Shown: positions 7,682 through 15,516, counted from the stretch's first letter. The stretch: 20,615 bases of DNA from GCA-2724215 sp015660315 (GCA_029941315.1 JAPYQE010000099.1:1-20615), one strand, 5' to 3'. Notes: generated from the sequence alone by a model not told the origin. Numbers and translations are program-made.

Positions 7682-7724
7682 ATATCGCCTTGGTTCGATA
7701 TTTGTTGTAGCAGAAAAAATATCG
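7682..7724. repeat. Three-arm inverted repeat between convergent genes
   Basis: ATATCG (7682-7687) can pair with CGATAT (7696-7701), and the overlapping CGATATTT (7696-7703) can instead pair with AAATATCG (7717-7724). The two hairpins exclude each other. The region lies between the convergent ends of the glycosyltransferase and receiver genes. A run of six A at 7714-7719 becomes a T-run on the minus strand, so this may help terminate the receiver-gene transcript. The arms are A/T-rich and weak. Confidence 0.3.
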
Positions 7725-7782
7725 TGTAGTGTCTGGGCCGGGAGTGGAGGGCCTGGTTGCCTGGTTTATGGCGACCGTTTTT

Positions 7783-8151
7783 TTATTTGTTCAGAGCCAA
7801 GTCTATGGTTGCGAGAAGATGCTTGCGTCGGATCGGTTTTTTGATCACCGCGTGTACGCAGTGCGGGTGGTTGGTGTTTTCTTCGTCCACCCAGCCAGAT
7901 ACCACGATGATGGGGACCTCGTCGCCTTGGTCGCGTAGTTGGAAGAGTAACTCCTCGCCGTCTACCTGTCCGGGCATATGCAGGTCGAGCAGGATCAGTT
8001 GGATGGTATTCGGGCCGAGCAGGCTAAGCGCTTGATCACCGGTATCGGCTTCGAGGGTGGTATAACCCGCATCGGTCAGAATGCGCGTCAAGAGCCGCCG
8101 TATGGGCTCTTCGTCGTCAACTATCAAGATTGATGGGGTATCGGGGGGCAT
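7783..8151 (-). CDS. Stand-alone response regulator receiver domain
   Basis: The 122-residue product is a complete CheY-like receiver. The acidic pair is D12-D13 in ILIVDDEE, the phospho-acceptor is D56 in LILLDLHMPG, the switch Ser is S85 in VVSGW, and the conserved Lys is K105 in KKPI. No output domain follows, so it would signal by protein contact after phosphorylation by a histidine kinase. None is in the window. A short insertion (ENTNHPHC, residues 91-98) lengthens the loop after beta-4. The ATG at 8151 has AGGA about 10 bases upstream. The gene begins 80 bases after the PKD/FGE-like gene on the same strand, so cotranscription is possible but not shown. Confidence 0.93.
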   Translation of the reverse strand: MPPDTPSILIVDDEEPIRRLLTRILTDAGYTTLEADTGDQALSLLGPNTIQLILLDLHMPGQVDGEELLFQLRDQGDEVPIIVVSGWVDEENTNHPHCVHAVIKKPIRRKHLLATIDLALNK

Positions 8152-8231
8152 GGTAGAATCGTCCTGAAGGGAAGGGGGTCGTTGGGAACATACGCTGGGT
8201 CATGGGACCAAGCAAGAGAAGCCAGAGGCCG

Positions 8232-9893
8232 TTAGGGGGAGGGGGCCATATCGGAAGCACAGCGGAATCCCACCGAGTTTTCAAGCATATTCGGCACGAA
8301 GGCCGCGCGTACCGTGGTGGTCAGGACCTCCAGCGGCACGCCGAGTTTCCAACTCGCGCCCCTGCCGGTTCTTAGGGTGCCGCTGTCGGGTCCCTGTGGG
8401 TTCTGTTCGGGGCTTTGCGCGTAATAGTCGGTGGCAAAGTAGTCGGCCGTCCATTCTTGCACATTGCCGCCCATATTGTGCAAGCCGTAGAAGCTGACAC
8501 CGAGCGGGTAGGTGCCGACCGGCACGGTGGTTCCTACGTTATTGTTGAAATTGAGTAACTGCGCCGAGGGAAAGTCCTCGCCCCAAGCATAGGTGCGTCC
8601 ATCCTCGCCGCGTGCTGCGCGCTCCCATTCGGCTTCTGTGGGCAGCCGTTTGGCCTGCCAGAGACAGTAGGTGGTCGCCTGTTCCCACGAGACGCAATTG
8701 ATGGGGTGTTCGCGGCGGTCGTCTCGGCCACTATTGCAACCTGCGGTCATTGCGGCCTCAGGGCATACCCCGGCATCGACGCAGGCTTTGTAGAGACCGG
8801 TGGTGACCTCGAATTTGTCGATCCAGTAGAGGTCCAACTCGACCCTGTGCAGGGGGGATTCATCCGGCGATCCTATGTTCGAACCCATATTAAAGGAGCC
8901 GGCGGGAATTTCGATCATGCCGTTCTGTTCCGCAAAAATGCGTTCGACTACCTGCACGGTGACTACGTCGATGAGCAGACTGGTCAAGTCACCATCGGAG
9001 ACTTCGAGCCCGAATATGTAATTACCGGTCTCAGTGGCGATAAAAGTCGGTTGTACCGCGGTCGAATCCGAAAGCTCAACTGCACCGCTCGGGGCGGTGC
9101 CGACAATCCAGTGGTAGAGCAACATCGCGCCGTCTTTGGCGTCGGGGTCTATGCTTAGGCTGCCGTCCAAGGTTACCGTGGTGCTAACGGCGACCTGTTG
9201 ATCTGGGCCGGCGTTGGCGACGGGTGCTTGGTTGCCGGAGGAGCGGACCAGCACGCTCATTTCAACCGTGGCGCTGAGTTCACCGTCACTGACGGTAAGT
9301 CTGAGTCTGTATTCGCCGCTGGCGATGGGAGTGAAAGAGGTCTGTGGAGCCGTTGGGTCGGCTAATTGCACTTCTGCCGGGGAGGAGAGTACGGCCCACT
9401 GATAGGTCAACGCGTCGCCGTCGGGGTCGCTGCTGGCTAAGGCGCTCAAAGGCACGGTGCTGTTGGCGCCGACGACGATATCGGGGCCGGCCTTGGCAAT
9501 TGGAGCTTGGTTGCCGGACGAGCTGACCGATATGCGGATCGAATCGGGGTCGCTGCTGAGCGGGCCATCGCTGACGGTGAGTATGAAGATATATGTTCCG
9601 GCGACCGAAGGCGTGAAACTGAAACGGGGTTGCGTCTCGGGAAAGACGATGGGGACCGGATTCTCGATGGCAGCCCGCCAGGCAAAACTCAATGAGGAGC
9701 CTTCGGGGTCCGCGCTGAGTTCACCGTCTATGGAGACTTCTTGCGCCAAGGCCGCTTGCTGGTCGGCGCCGGCCTCGGCGACGGGCGCCTGGTTGGGCGC
9801 AGGCGGGGCCGGTGGCGCGCTGCACTGCAGGAGCAGGCCGGAAAGGGCGAAAAAGAATGCAGCACGGGCCGGGATGGCAAAGTGAAGGAACAT
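8232..9893 (-). CDS. Exported PKD-repeat protein with FGE-sulfatase-like domain, probable lipoprotein
   Basis: From ATG 9893 the product has 553 residues. A TTG at 9944 would add 17 residues in front of the signal peptide, so the ATG is preferred. Residues 1-24 form a signal sequence (ARAAFFFALSGLLLQC) ending in Cys24. Gln before the Cys is unusual for a lipobox, so lipidation is likely but not certain. A proline-rich linker leads to three PKD/Ig-like repeats at about 34-124, 128-217 and 221-316, each starting NQAPV/I-A-x-AG and ending near LTVSDG or LEVSDG. Residues about 325-549 are a formylglycine-generating enzyme (SUMF1)-like domain: IPAGSFNMGS, FEVTTGLYKACV, NCVSWEQATTYC, KRLPTEAEWERAARG, NVQEWTADY and SVGFRC. 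The site where true FGE carries its two copper-binding catalytic cysteines reads GRGASWKLGVPLEV, so catalysis is unlikely. It probably acts as a binding or structural module at the cell surface or in the periplasm. Confidence 0.88.
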   Translation of the reverse strand: MFLHFAIPARAAFFFALSGLLLQCSAPPAPPAPNQAPVAEAGADQQAALAQEVSIDGELSADPEGSSLSFAWRAAIENPVPIVFPETQPRFSFTPSVAGTYIFILTVSDGPLSSDPDSIRISVSSSGNQAPIAKAGPDIVVGANSTVPLSALASSDPDGDALTYQWAVLSSPAEVQLADPTAPQTSFTPIASGEYRLRLTVSDGELSATVEMSVLVRSSGNQAPVANAGPDQQVAVSTTVTLDGSLSIDPDAKDGAMLLYHWIVGTAPSGAVELSDSTAVQPTFIATETGNYIFGLEVSDGDLTSLLIDVVTVQVVERIFAEQNGMIEIPAGSFNMGSNIGSPDESPLHRVELDLYWIDKFEVTTGLYKACVDAGVCPEAAMTAGCNSGRDDRREHPINCVSWEQATTYCLWQAKRLPTEAEWERAARGEDGRTYAWGEDFPSAQLLNFNNNVGTTVPVGTYPLGVSFYGLHNMGGNVQEWTADYFATDYYAQSPEQNPQGPDSGTLRTGRGASWKLGVPLEVLTTTVRAAFVPNMLENSVGFRCASDMAPSP

Positions 9894-10025
9894 GATCGGG
9901 CTTTTCCCAAGGGGGATTGTCGGCGGGGAGCCGTTCGAGTCCAATAATACATCTGCAGGTCATAGCTGTCAATCGGTCGGGAGGCAGGGTGACAAAAGAT
10001 GGGGGCGATTATATATTGATCGGAG

Positions 10026-11789
10026 ATGGAACCGGCAACTGCAGATGTCAACTTGGGGCTTTTCGATGGCGAGGTGAGCCATGCCCAGATCAATGCGGCT
10101 GTCGCCAAGGGAGACAAGAGCATCCTCTTCGGCGAACAGACCCGGTTGCCCTATTTTCCAGATGATGAACCCCTGCCCAAGTTGCATGCCGGTGACCCGT
10201 TGGTCCTGCTGTTCTGGAAGGTATTGCACAAAGTCCCCGAGAATCTGCGCACCGCCCTGATCGAAGCCCCTTTGAGCCTGACGCTAGTGCGCGACGATAC
10301 GCTATTGTATTTCGAGAATTACCGTTGCCATCAAGCGCTGCATATCGGTTGTCGCCGCCGTACGATCTATCTGCCCGAAATACTCCTGCACGCTGCCGAG
10401 GATCGCGGCTACGACTATTGGGCGATCGCCGAGGGTGTCATCTATGCGGGGTGGATGATCATGGACTATCTGCTGTTGGTAGACGTGCTCAAGGAATACG
10501 CCGAACTGGCGCGCAAACTGCCCGGGTATCGCCTGGGTGAGGCGTTGCAGACCCGCTTGGTCGAAGACCACAACAGCCACCGGCGCGATCACGTGTCGGC
10601 AGGGCGTTCGGAGGTCGCTGAGTTTATTGACGGATATAAGGGGAAACTATTAAGGATAACGCCCGAGCAGGGGGCGAACGAGGATGTATTTGCTCTGGCG
10701 CGCAGCATCTTCGACTCGGAGTTGGAACAGCGCTGGGCCAATGACAAGATGGAACGCATAGCGCAGGTCTTCAGCTACCCCCGGCTCTTTCTCTTTAATC
10801 GCGATATCATCCACGGCACCGCCCGCGAATTGGCGGTGGCCAAAGGGCTCGAGATCGAGCCTCGGAGCTTTGCTGACGCACTGCACGATTACCACGACGC
10901 GCTGGGTTTCGAGTCGCATCCGCTGATGACGACCCTGGGCAAGGGCGTGGTGCCCAAACCGCGGGCGGTATTTTTACAGACTGTCGTGCGTCTCGGGATC
11001 ATTGGGGTGCGCGGCTTCTTCGAAGCGTATGCTCGCGATGAAGCAGGGGTTCGCGACTTGGTGCATCCGTTGTGGATGTATCTGTGCTCGCTGAGCTCTG
11101 ATCCGGCAGGGATCTTTTCGCGAGCGGGGCGCCTGCGAGCGGTGGGGCGCGAGGCGTTGGACGAGACGCTCGATGGCCCCCTCGCCGGCGTGCTGATTCG
11201 CCTGGACGGGGCGGAAAATTATATGCAGTTGGTCGGTGAGGTCGCGGGAATGGGTGAAGTTGCCCGTGCCGAATTGGAGACGTTGATCTCCACCCAGCGA
11301 TTGCTCGAAGAGGACGAATGGGAAGCCTTTAAGGGGCGCAAGCAGACGATCGTTGCTCGCGCCTGCCAGGCCCTTGAAGACCTCTCCAGCGCCGAAGATG
11401 GCGGCGTGTCGGAGCGTGTCAGTTTGCACGAGGACGAGAAAATTCGATCGCTGATCTCCGATCGGCCGCATCGCTTGACCTCGGATCCTAGTGGAGTAAT
11501 GATGTATTTAAGGACCTATAAGAATTCGTTGAACCGCTTCGGGGCGGCTGACCCGGATTCGGACTTTCTATTGGCCTCGATCCTGGTGCGGTTGGACCAG
11601 GCGGACGAGTATTCCGAACTGCTCGAACGGGTGTTTGAAATCGGCACGCCGGCCTTTACGGCACTGCACAATGTCTTTGAGCAGATACCCGAGCGCGATA
11701 TGGAAAAACGGGAAATACTCAAACAGGCGCGGATCCTTTGGAGCCGATTATTGGCCAAAGCCCGGGCTAAAACGAAGGGGAGAAAATGA
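10026..11789 (+). CDS. Conserved-looking 587-residue protein of unknown function
   Basis: No family is recognised. The protein has no signal peptide, is acidic and rich in alpha-helix-forming sequence, and so appears cytoplasmic. Features include a hydrophobic, aromatic stretch around residues 114-155 (TIYLPEILLHAAEDRGYDYW, then VIYAGWMIMDYLLLVDVL), a His-rich turn DHNSHRRDH near 190, LHDYHDALGFESHP around 285-300, and a basic tail KARAKTKGRK. The ATG at 10026 is the first possible start, because an in-frame TGA lies at 10017-10019. Only CGGAG directly abuts it, so the ribosome site is poor. The last four bases overlap the start of the DUF4384 lipoprotein (ATGA), which implies joint expression. 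Codon usage resembles that of its neighbours. The pair is divergent from the PKD/FGE-like gene across 132 bases. Confidence 0.8.
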   Translation: MEPATADVNLGLFDGEVSHAQINAAVAKGDKSILFGEQTRLPYFPDDEPLPKLHAGDPLVLLFWKVLHKVPENLRTALIEAPLSLTLVRDDTLLYFENYRCHQALHIGCRRRTIYLPEILLHAAEDRGYDYWAIAEGVIYAGWMIMDYLLLVDVLKEYAELARKLPGYRLGEALQTRLVEDHNSHRRDHVSAGRSEVAEFIDGYKGKLLRITPEQGANEDVFALARSIFDSELEQRWANDKMERIAQVFSYPRLFLFNRDIIHGTARELAVAKGLEIEPRSFADALHDYHDALGFESHPLMTTLGKGVVPKPRAVFLQTVVRLGIIGVRGFFEAYARDEAGVRDLVHPLWMYLCSLSSDPAGIFSRAGRLRAVGREALDETLDGPLAGVLIRLDGAENYMQLVGEVAGMGEVARAELETLISTQRLLEEDEWEAFKGRKQTIVARACQALEDLSSAEDGGVSERVSLHEDEKIRSLISDRPHRLTSDPSGVMMYLRTYKNSLNRFGAADPDSDFLLASILVRLDQADEYSELLERVFEIGTPAFTALHNVFEQIPERDMEKREILKQARILWSRLLAKARAKTKGRK

Positions 11790-12877
11790 GGGGATTCGTC
11801 GCGATTGTCGCGACCACTGTAGGTTTGGCGGCATGGGGTTGTCTGCCTTTTGGCGGCGCTCGACCGCAAAGCGCGGAATTGACGGCGGCAGCCCGAGAAC
11901 TGGTGCAGGTCGCCCAGGGCACTGGTACAACGATCGACTGGATAGGGTTGCGTGACAGCGGGGGCGACCGGAGCGAGGCCGTGAAGGTGCTGGATGATTA
12001 TTTGGTGTCAGCGCTTTTACAAGCTGAAGTGGGGTTGGTTCTGGCGGACACAGTGGGGGGGAAGTGGTCGGATGGCGGCGTGCTCGACTTGAACCGGGGC
12101 GAGGGGACGTTGGTTTTGGGCGGGCGTTTGCAGGGGGATGCCCACTGGATGTACGTGCGGCTCTTCCTCGTTGAGCGAGACGGCGGCAAGCTCGTGGCGA
12201 CGCGAACGGTTCGGGTGCCCGAAAGCGAAGTTAACCACGAAGTGGCGCTGCGTGCGAAGGCCAGCGGCGGCGTGGATGACACGATCCCGGTACAGGCCGA
12301 CCTGCACTTGATCGTCAAGCGAGAAGAGGGCGGTGTCGACCAGGTCGTTGAGCTGGCCGAGGGCGCGCAACTGCAACAAGGGGATCGATTGCAATTGCGC
12401 TATAAACTGTCTAGGGACGTCGAGGTCTACGCTTTCCTCTATGATTCGGAAGGCACGCTCGAAGCGGTGGTCCCGGAGCAATTCGTCTATTCGGGGATCG
12501 AGCAATATGGGCCCAGCGAAAATGGCTGGATTACCCTACAGGAGAGCGACCGGGTCTACACTCTTTATTTTCTTGCCGGGCCGCGTCTGTTGGAGGAAAA
12601 TACCGGCGAACTCTTTGAGCGGCTCGGTGAACTGATTCAACAGCGCCAAGTCGATCGCTTCAATGGTTTGGAAAATATAGACCAAACGATCGTGGAATTT
12701 CTCCGGCGTTCATATCAGGAGGACTCGGTCATCGCGGTGCAGAGAGGAAGCGAGGGGATCGCGGTGGGGCGGCCGGAGACGATCGTCTACGACGACGGCA
12801 CTCGCCTGCCGAGTCAGGCGGAAATACTCAAGGGCACGCCCGTGCTGGCGCGTGCCCTGAGTTTTTCGGTGCAATAA
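11786..12877 (+). CDS. DUF4384-type probable lipoprotein
   Basis: The product has 363 residues. Residues 1-19 are a short signal sequence with Cys19 in GLAAWGC, read as a lipoprotein site although Trp at -2 is unusual. The first half (about 25-165) resembles FlgO-like or curli-assembly-type lipoprotein domains that read 'VLDDYLVSALLQAEVGLVLADT ... LVLGGRLQ ... MYVRLFLVERDGGKLVATRT'. The second half (about 180-290) matches DUF4384: EGAQLQQGDRLQLRYKLS, VEVYAFLYDSEGTLEAVVP and WITLQESDRVYTLYFLAG. DUF4384 domains are found in envelope proteins that often sit beside signalling or protease genes; the function is not known. It would sit in the outer or inner membrane facing the periplasm. The ATG overlaps the stop of the preceding gene and has a good AAGGGGAG upstream. 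A terminator-like hairpin lies inside the last codons. Confidence 0.75.
   Translation: MRGFVAIVATTVGLAAWGCLPFGGARPQSAELTAAARELVQVAQGTGTTIDWIGLRDSGGDRSEAVKVLDDYLVSALLQAEVGLVLADTVGGKWSDGGVLDLNRGEGTLVLGGRLQGDAHWMYVRLFLVERDGGKLVATRTVRVPESEVNHEVALRAKASGGVDDTIPVQADLHLIVKREEGGVDQVVELAEGAQLQQGDRLQLRYKLSRDVEVYAFLYDSEGTLEAVVPEQFVYSGIEQYGPSENGWITLQESDRVYTLYFLAGPRLLEENTGELFERLGELIQQRQVDRFNGLENIDQTIVEFLRRSYQEDSVIAVQRGSEGIAVGRPETIVYDDGTRLPSQAEILKGTPVLARALSFSVQ
12831..12866 (+). terminator. Intrinsic terminator inside the 3' end of the lipoprotein gene
   Basis: AGGGCACGC (12831-12839) and GCGTGCCCT (12850-12858) form a perfect 9-base, G/C-rich stem with a 10-base loop, followed by GAG and five T (12862-12866). 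The stop codon comes only at 12875-12877, so the hairpin is within the coding sequence. On the minus strand the same stem is followed by TGAGTATTT, so it may also end transcription of the convergent aminotransferase gene, whose stop is 7 bases from that of the lipoprotein. Confidence 0.5.
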
Positions 12878-12884
12878 GGGGTTT

Positions 12885-14075
12885 TTAGAGGACCGCGGCG
12901 ACCGACTCGCAGAAGTAATCGAGGTTGGCACTGGTGAGCCCGGCAACGTTTATGCGTCCGCCGCTTACGATATAGATCGCGTATTTTCCCCGCAATGCCT
13001 CGACCTGCTCTGCGCCCAATCCCGAAAAAGAGAACATGCCGCGCTGTTGTTCGATAAAGGAGAAGTTGTGTTCGATGCCCTTGGCTTTCAGTCCTCTGAC
13101 CAATTCCACGCGCATGTCGTTGATGCGCTTGCGCATCTGGGCAACTTCGCCTTCCCATTGCGCGCTAAGTGCTTCATCGCCGAGTATTTCGCTGACGATC
13201 GCCGAGCCGTGGGCCGGGGGGTTCGAATAGCTGGTGCGTACCGCGACCTTGAGGTGACTCATGGCCTTGGCCGCCGTGTCCCGGTCGGCGCCAACCAGTG
13301 TCAGGGCGCCAACGCGCTCTTTGTACAGCCCAAAATTCTTCGAGAATGAACTGGCGATCAGCAATTCGCAACCCGGTCGACTGAGCGCTTCGAGGCCGAC
13401 GGCGTCTTCGCGAAAGCCGTCGCCCAGGCCCTGGTAGGCGAAATCGACCAGGGGCAGCAGATTGCGTTCGGCGATGATATCGGCGATATGTCCCCAGCAG
13501 GCTGGGCTCGGGTCGACGCCGGTCGGGTTGTGGCAGCAGCCGTGCAAAAGCACGGTGTGACCCTCGGGTATTTTGGCTAGCGCCGTAAGCAAGGCCGATT
13601 CGTTGAGCCCATTGGTCTCTGCGTCGAAATAGGGATAGGTCTCGACTTGCAGTCCGGCGGCTTGAAAGATCTTGGGGTGGTTGGCCCAGGTCGGTTCGCT
13701 GAGCCAAATTGGCCGGTCGCCATAGTGTCGGGCGAGGAAGTCGCCGGCGATGCGCAAGGCGCCGGTGCCCCCTGGGCTTTGCACGGTGACGGCGCGCTCG
13801 GAGGAGAGGATCTCATGTTCTGGTCCAAGTAATAGCTTGCGCACCGCGATCCCGTATTCGGGGCTACCTTCAATGGATAGGTAGCTCTTGCTCTTTTCGT
13901 TGGCGAGGACGCGCTCTTCGGCGGTTTTTACCGAGTCGAGGATCGGCGTCTGGCCGCTGCCGTCCTGGTAGACGCCGACGCCGAGGTTGATTTTCTCGGG
14001 GTTGCTATTGCTTTTAAAGGCCGCGCTGAGCCCCAGGATGGGGTCGGTCGGCGCCATCTCCAGTTGTTCAAACAT
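12885..14075 (-). CDS. aspC: Aspartate/aromatic aminotransferase, AspC type
   Basis: The 396-residue product is a class I, subgroup I-alpha PLP aminotransferase. The start MFEQLEMAPTDPILGL, the PGGTGALRIAGDFLA segment at 101-115, CHNPTG at 181-186 (Asn183), DFAYQG at 211-216 (Asp211, pyridine nitrogen), SSFSKNFGLYKERVG at 242-256 with catalytic Lys246, and the closing GGRINVAGL with the substrate-carboxylate Arg all match. Length and Lys position equal those of E. coli AspC, and the motifs are nearer to AspC than TyrB. It interconverts aspartate and 2-oxoglutarate with oxaloacetate and glutamate and usually also accepts aromatic acids. AAAGG lies about 6-7 bases before the ATG at 14075. The gene follows folA on the same strand after a 221-base leader with three hairpins, and its stop is 7 bases from the convergent lipoprotein gene. 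Confidence 0.95.
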   Translation of the reverse strand: MFEQLEMAPTDPILGLSAAFKSNSNPEKINLGVGVYQDGSGQTPILDSVKTAEERVLANEKSKSYLSIEGSPEYGIAVRKLLLGPEHEILSSERAVTVQSPGGTGALRIAGDFLARHYGDRPIWLSEPTWANHPKIFQAAGLQVETYPYFDAETNGLNESALLTALAKIPEGHTVLLHGCCHNPTGVDPSPACWGHIADIIAERNLLPLVDFAYQGLGDGFREDAVGLEALSRPGCELLIASSFSKNFGLYKERVGALTLVGADRDTAAKAMSHLKVAVRTSYSNPPAHGSAIVSEILGDEALSAQWEGEVAQMRKRINDMRVELVRGLKAKGIEHNFSFIEQQRGMFSFSGLGAEQVEALRGKYAIYIVSGGRINVAGLTSANLDYFCESVAAVL

Positions 14076-14106
14076 TACTCGCCTTTCTGTGGGTGGACGG
14101 GCTGGC

Positions 14107-14192
14107 CGAGGGCACTCCCTCGCTCATACATGCATCGCTGCGCGATATGCGCCCTTCGGGAGTCCGGCGGCGCAGAAAGCGCCACGGACTCC
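14107..14192. other. Cluster of three hairpins in the leader of the aminotransferase gene
   Basis: CGAGGG and CCCTCG (14107-14112 and 14117-14122) form a perfect 6-base stem with a 4-base loop. Around 14130-14150, ATCGC and GCGAT pair across TGC. GGAGTCCG (14159-14166) pairs with CGGACTCC (14185-14192), and inside it GGCGC (14169-14173) pairs with GCGCC (14179-14183) over AGAAA. On the minus strand this precedes the aminotransferase ribosome site and no T-run follows the long stem, so it is not a simple terminator. It may be a structured 5' leader, a small RNA or a dispersed palindromic repeat. Confidence 0.5.
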
Positions 14193-14296
14193 GCTGGTGT
14201 TGCGGTTGGCGCGATAAAAAAATAAGGTAAAAGGGGAAAATTCGCTAAGATCTCGGACGACTACTAACTACAGGAATGGTGGGATAACTCGCTAGG

Positions 14297-14773
14297 TCAA
14301 CGCCGTCTATAGGTAGTAAATACCAGGTCTTCTTCCAGTCGTTCCTCGACTACTTCCCATTCGCTTTTGTCCCAAGCCGGAAAATACGCGTCGCCCTCGA
14401 CTTCGATCGGCAAATGTGTCAGGATCATCTCGTCGGTCAGTGGCAAGGCGAGGTTGTAGATTTGTGCGCCGCCGAGGATAAAGAGTTTTTGTAGGTTGCG
14501 TTGCCTCGCAGTGGTGATGACCTGTTGCAGGTCGTGGCAAATGATCACCCCCTCGTCGGAGATGTAGGCGGGGTTGCGGCTGAGGATAAAGTTGAGGCGG
14601 CCGGGCAACGGGCGCACTTGGAAGGACTCGTAGGTTTTGCGGCCGGCGACGACCGGGTGCCCCTTGGTCGTGCGGCGAAAGTGTTTCATGTCGGCTGGAT
14701 AGTGCCAAGGGATGCTATTGCCGCGGCCTATGACTTTGTTTTTGCTCAGGGCGGCGATAATGACGGTTTTCAA
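14297..14773 (-). CDS. folA: Dihydrofolate reductase
   Basis: From TTG at 14773 the product is 158 residues, the normal length for chromosomal DHFR (E. coli 159). Motifs are (M)KTVIIAALSKNKVIGRGN at the start, IPWHYPAD with Trp23 and the proton-donating Asp28, Phe32, GRKTYESF at 44-51, LPGRLNFILSRN, the NADPH-binding FILGGAQIYNLALP and the TH in ILTHLP. It reduces dihydrofolate to tetrahydrofolate with NADPH in the cytoplasm. The TTG start is supported because it overlaps the mlaF stop (TTGA), gives the family N-terminus exactly, has GAGAGG about 9 bases upstream, and no ATG or GTG lies near. The longer open frame upstream is only the antisense-free shadow of mlaF. Being last in a lipid-transport operon is unexpected but the overlap makes cotranscription very likely. 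Confidence 0.95.
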   Translation of the reverse strand: MKTVIIAALSKNKVIGRGNSIPWHYPADMKHFRRTTKGHPVVAGRKTYESFQVRPLPGRLNFILSRNPAYISDEGVIICHDLQQVITTARQRNLQKLFILGGAQIYNLALPLTDEMILTHLPIEVEGDAYFPAWDKSEWEVVEERLEEDLVFTTYRRR

Positions 14774-15516
14774 GCTTGCGGGCCTCTCGGGTGGAAAAAG
14801 GGGTGGACGAAGGGGTGGTCGGAATCTTTTGCTTCGGAGACGGTGCCGGTAAAAATAACCTTGCCCTGGTCGAGCATGATCAGGCGGCCGTCGAGCCTTT
14901 CGATGCTGAGTAGTTCGTGCGTGACAATGATAATCGTGGTGCCGAGCGCGCGGTTGATCGTCAGCAGCAGTTCGTCGATTTCGGCCGCGGTGACGGGATC
15001 CAGGCCGGCGCCGGGCTCGTCGCAAAAAAGGATTTCGGGGTCCATGACCATCGCTCGGGACAAGGCGGCACGTTTGCGCATTCCACCCGACAGTTCGTCG
15101 GGATAATGGTCGTAGGCGTGCTCGAGCCCGACTAGGGAGAGCCGGGTACGGACGATGTCGGCGATTAGATCGGGAGTGAGGTCGGTATGCATTTCGAGTG
15201 GGAGGGCGATATTCTGACCAATGGTCAGCGAATTGAATAGGGCCCCGTATTGAAACATCACACCGAATTGTCTGGTGAGGGCGGTGCGCGTCTCTTCGTC
15301 GAGATTGGTGGCGTCTTGGCCGAGTACCTCGATCCGCCCGGTATGGGGTTGGACCAGACCGATAATGCTTTTTAGCAGGGTACTTTTGCCGCAGCCGCTG
15401 CTGCCGAGCACTATGGCGATTTCGCCCTTTGCCACCTGTAAATCGATGCCATTCAAAACCGTAGTTTCGCCGTAGGCAACACTGAGTGCGCTGATGTTGA
15501 TGGCCGGGTTTACCAT
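14770..15516 (-). CDS. mlaF: MlaF-type ABC ATPase of an MCE lipid transport system
   Basis: The 248-residue product has Walker A GSSGCGKST at 38-46, Q-loop Gln89, the signature LSGGMRKRAALSRAM at 142-156, Walker B ILFCDE at 162-167 followed by PGAGLDP, and the switch His200. The LSGGM-[RK]-x-RAALARA form and the DEPxxGLDP ending are characteristic of the Mla/Mkl (MCE-associated) ATPases. It would drive the MlaE permease on the cytoplasmic face of the inner membrane. The ATG at 15516 overlaps the mlaE stop by 7 bases and gives MVNPAINISALSVAYG, the expected family start. The open frame continues about 110 residues upstream with Arg/His-rich sequence that is mlaE read out of frame. The stop overlaps the folA TTG. 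The C-terminus (DHPFVHPFFHPRG) is His-rich. Confidence 0.95.
   Translation of the reverse strand: MVNPAINISALSVAYGETTVLNGIDLQVAKGEIAIVLGSSGCGKSTLLKSIIGLVQPHTGRIEVLGQDATNLDEETRTALTRQFGVMFQYGALFNSLTIGQNIALPLEMHTDLTPDLIADIVRTRLSLVGLEHAYDHYPDELSGGMRKRAALSRAMVMDPEILFCDEPGAGLDPVTAAEIDELLLTINRALGTTIIIVTHELLSIERLDGRLIMLDQGKVIFTGTVSEAKDSDHPFVHPFFHPRGPQA

Noticed and set aside
10380..10490. Metallopeptidase (zincin-like) site in the 587-residue protein, from IYLPEILLHAAED and a later AEGVIY
   Set aside because: The strand-helix layout suggested it, but there is no HExxH and no second ligand pattern that could be placed with confidence.
14774..15025. 84-residue extension of the DHFR frame
   Set aside because: It is Arg/Pro-rich and lies over mlaF out of frame. 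DHFR family length is reached from TTG 14773.
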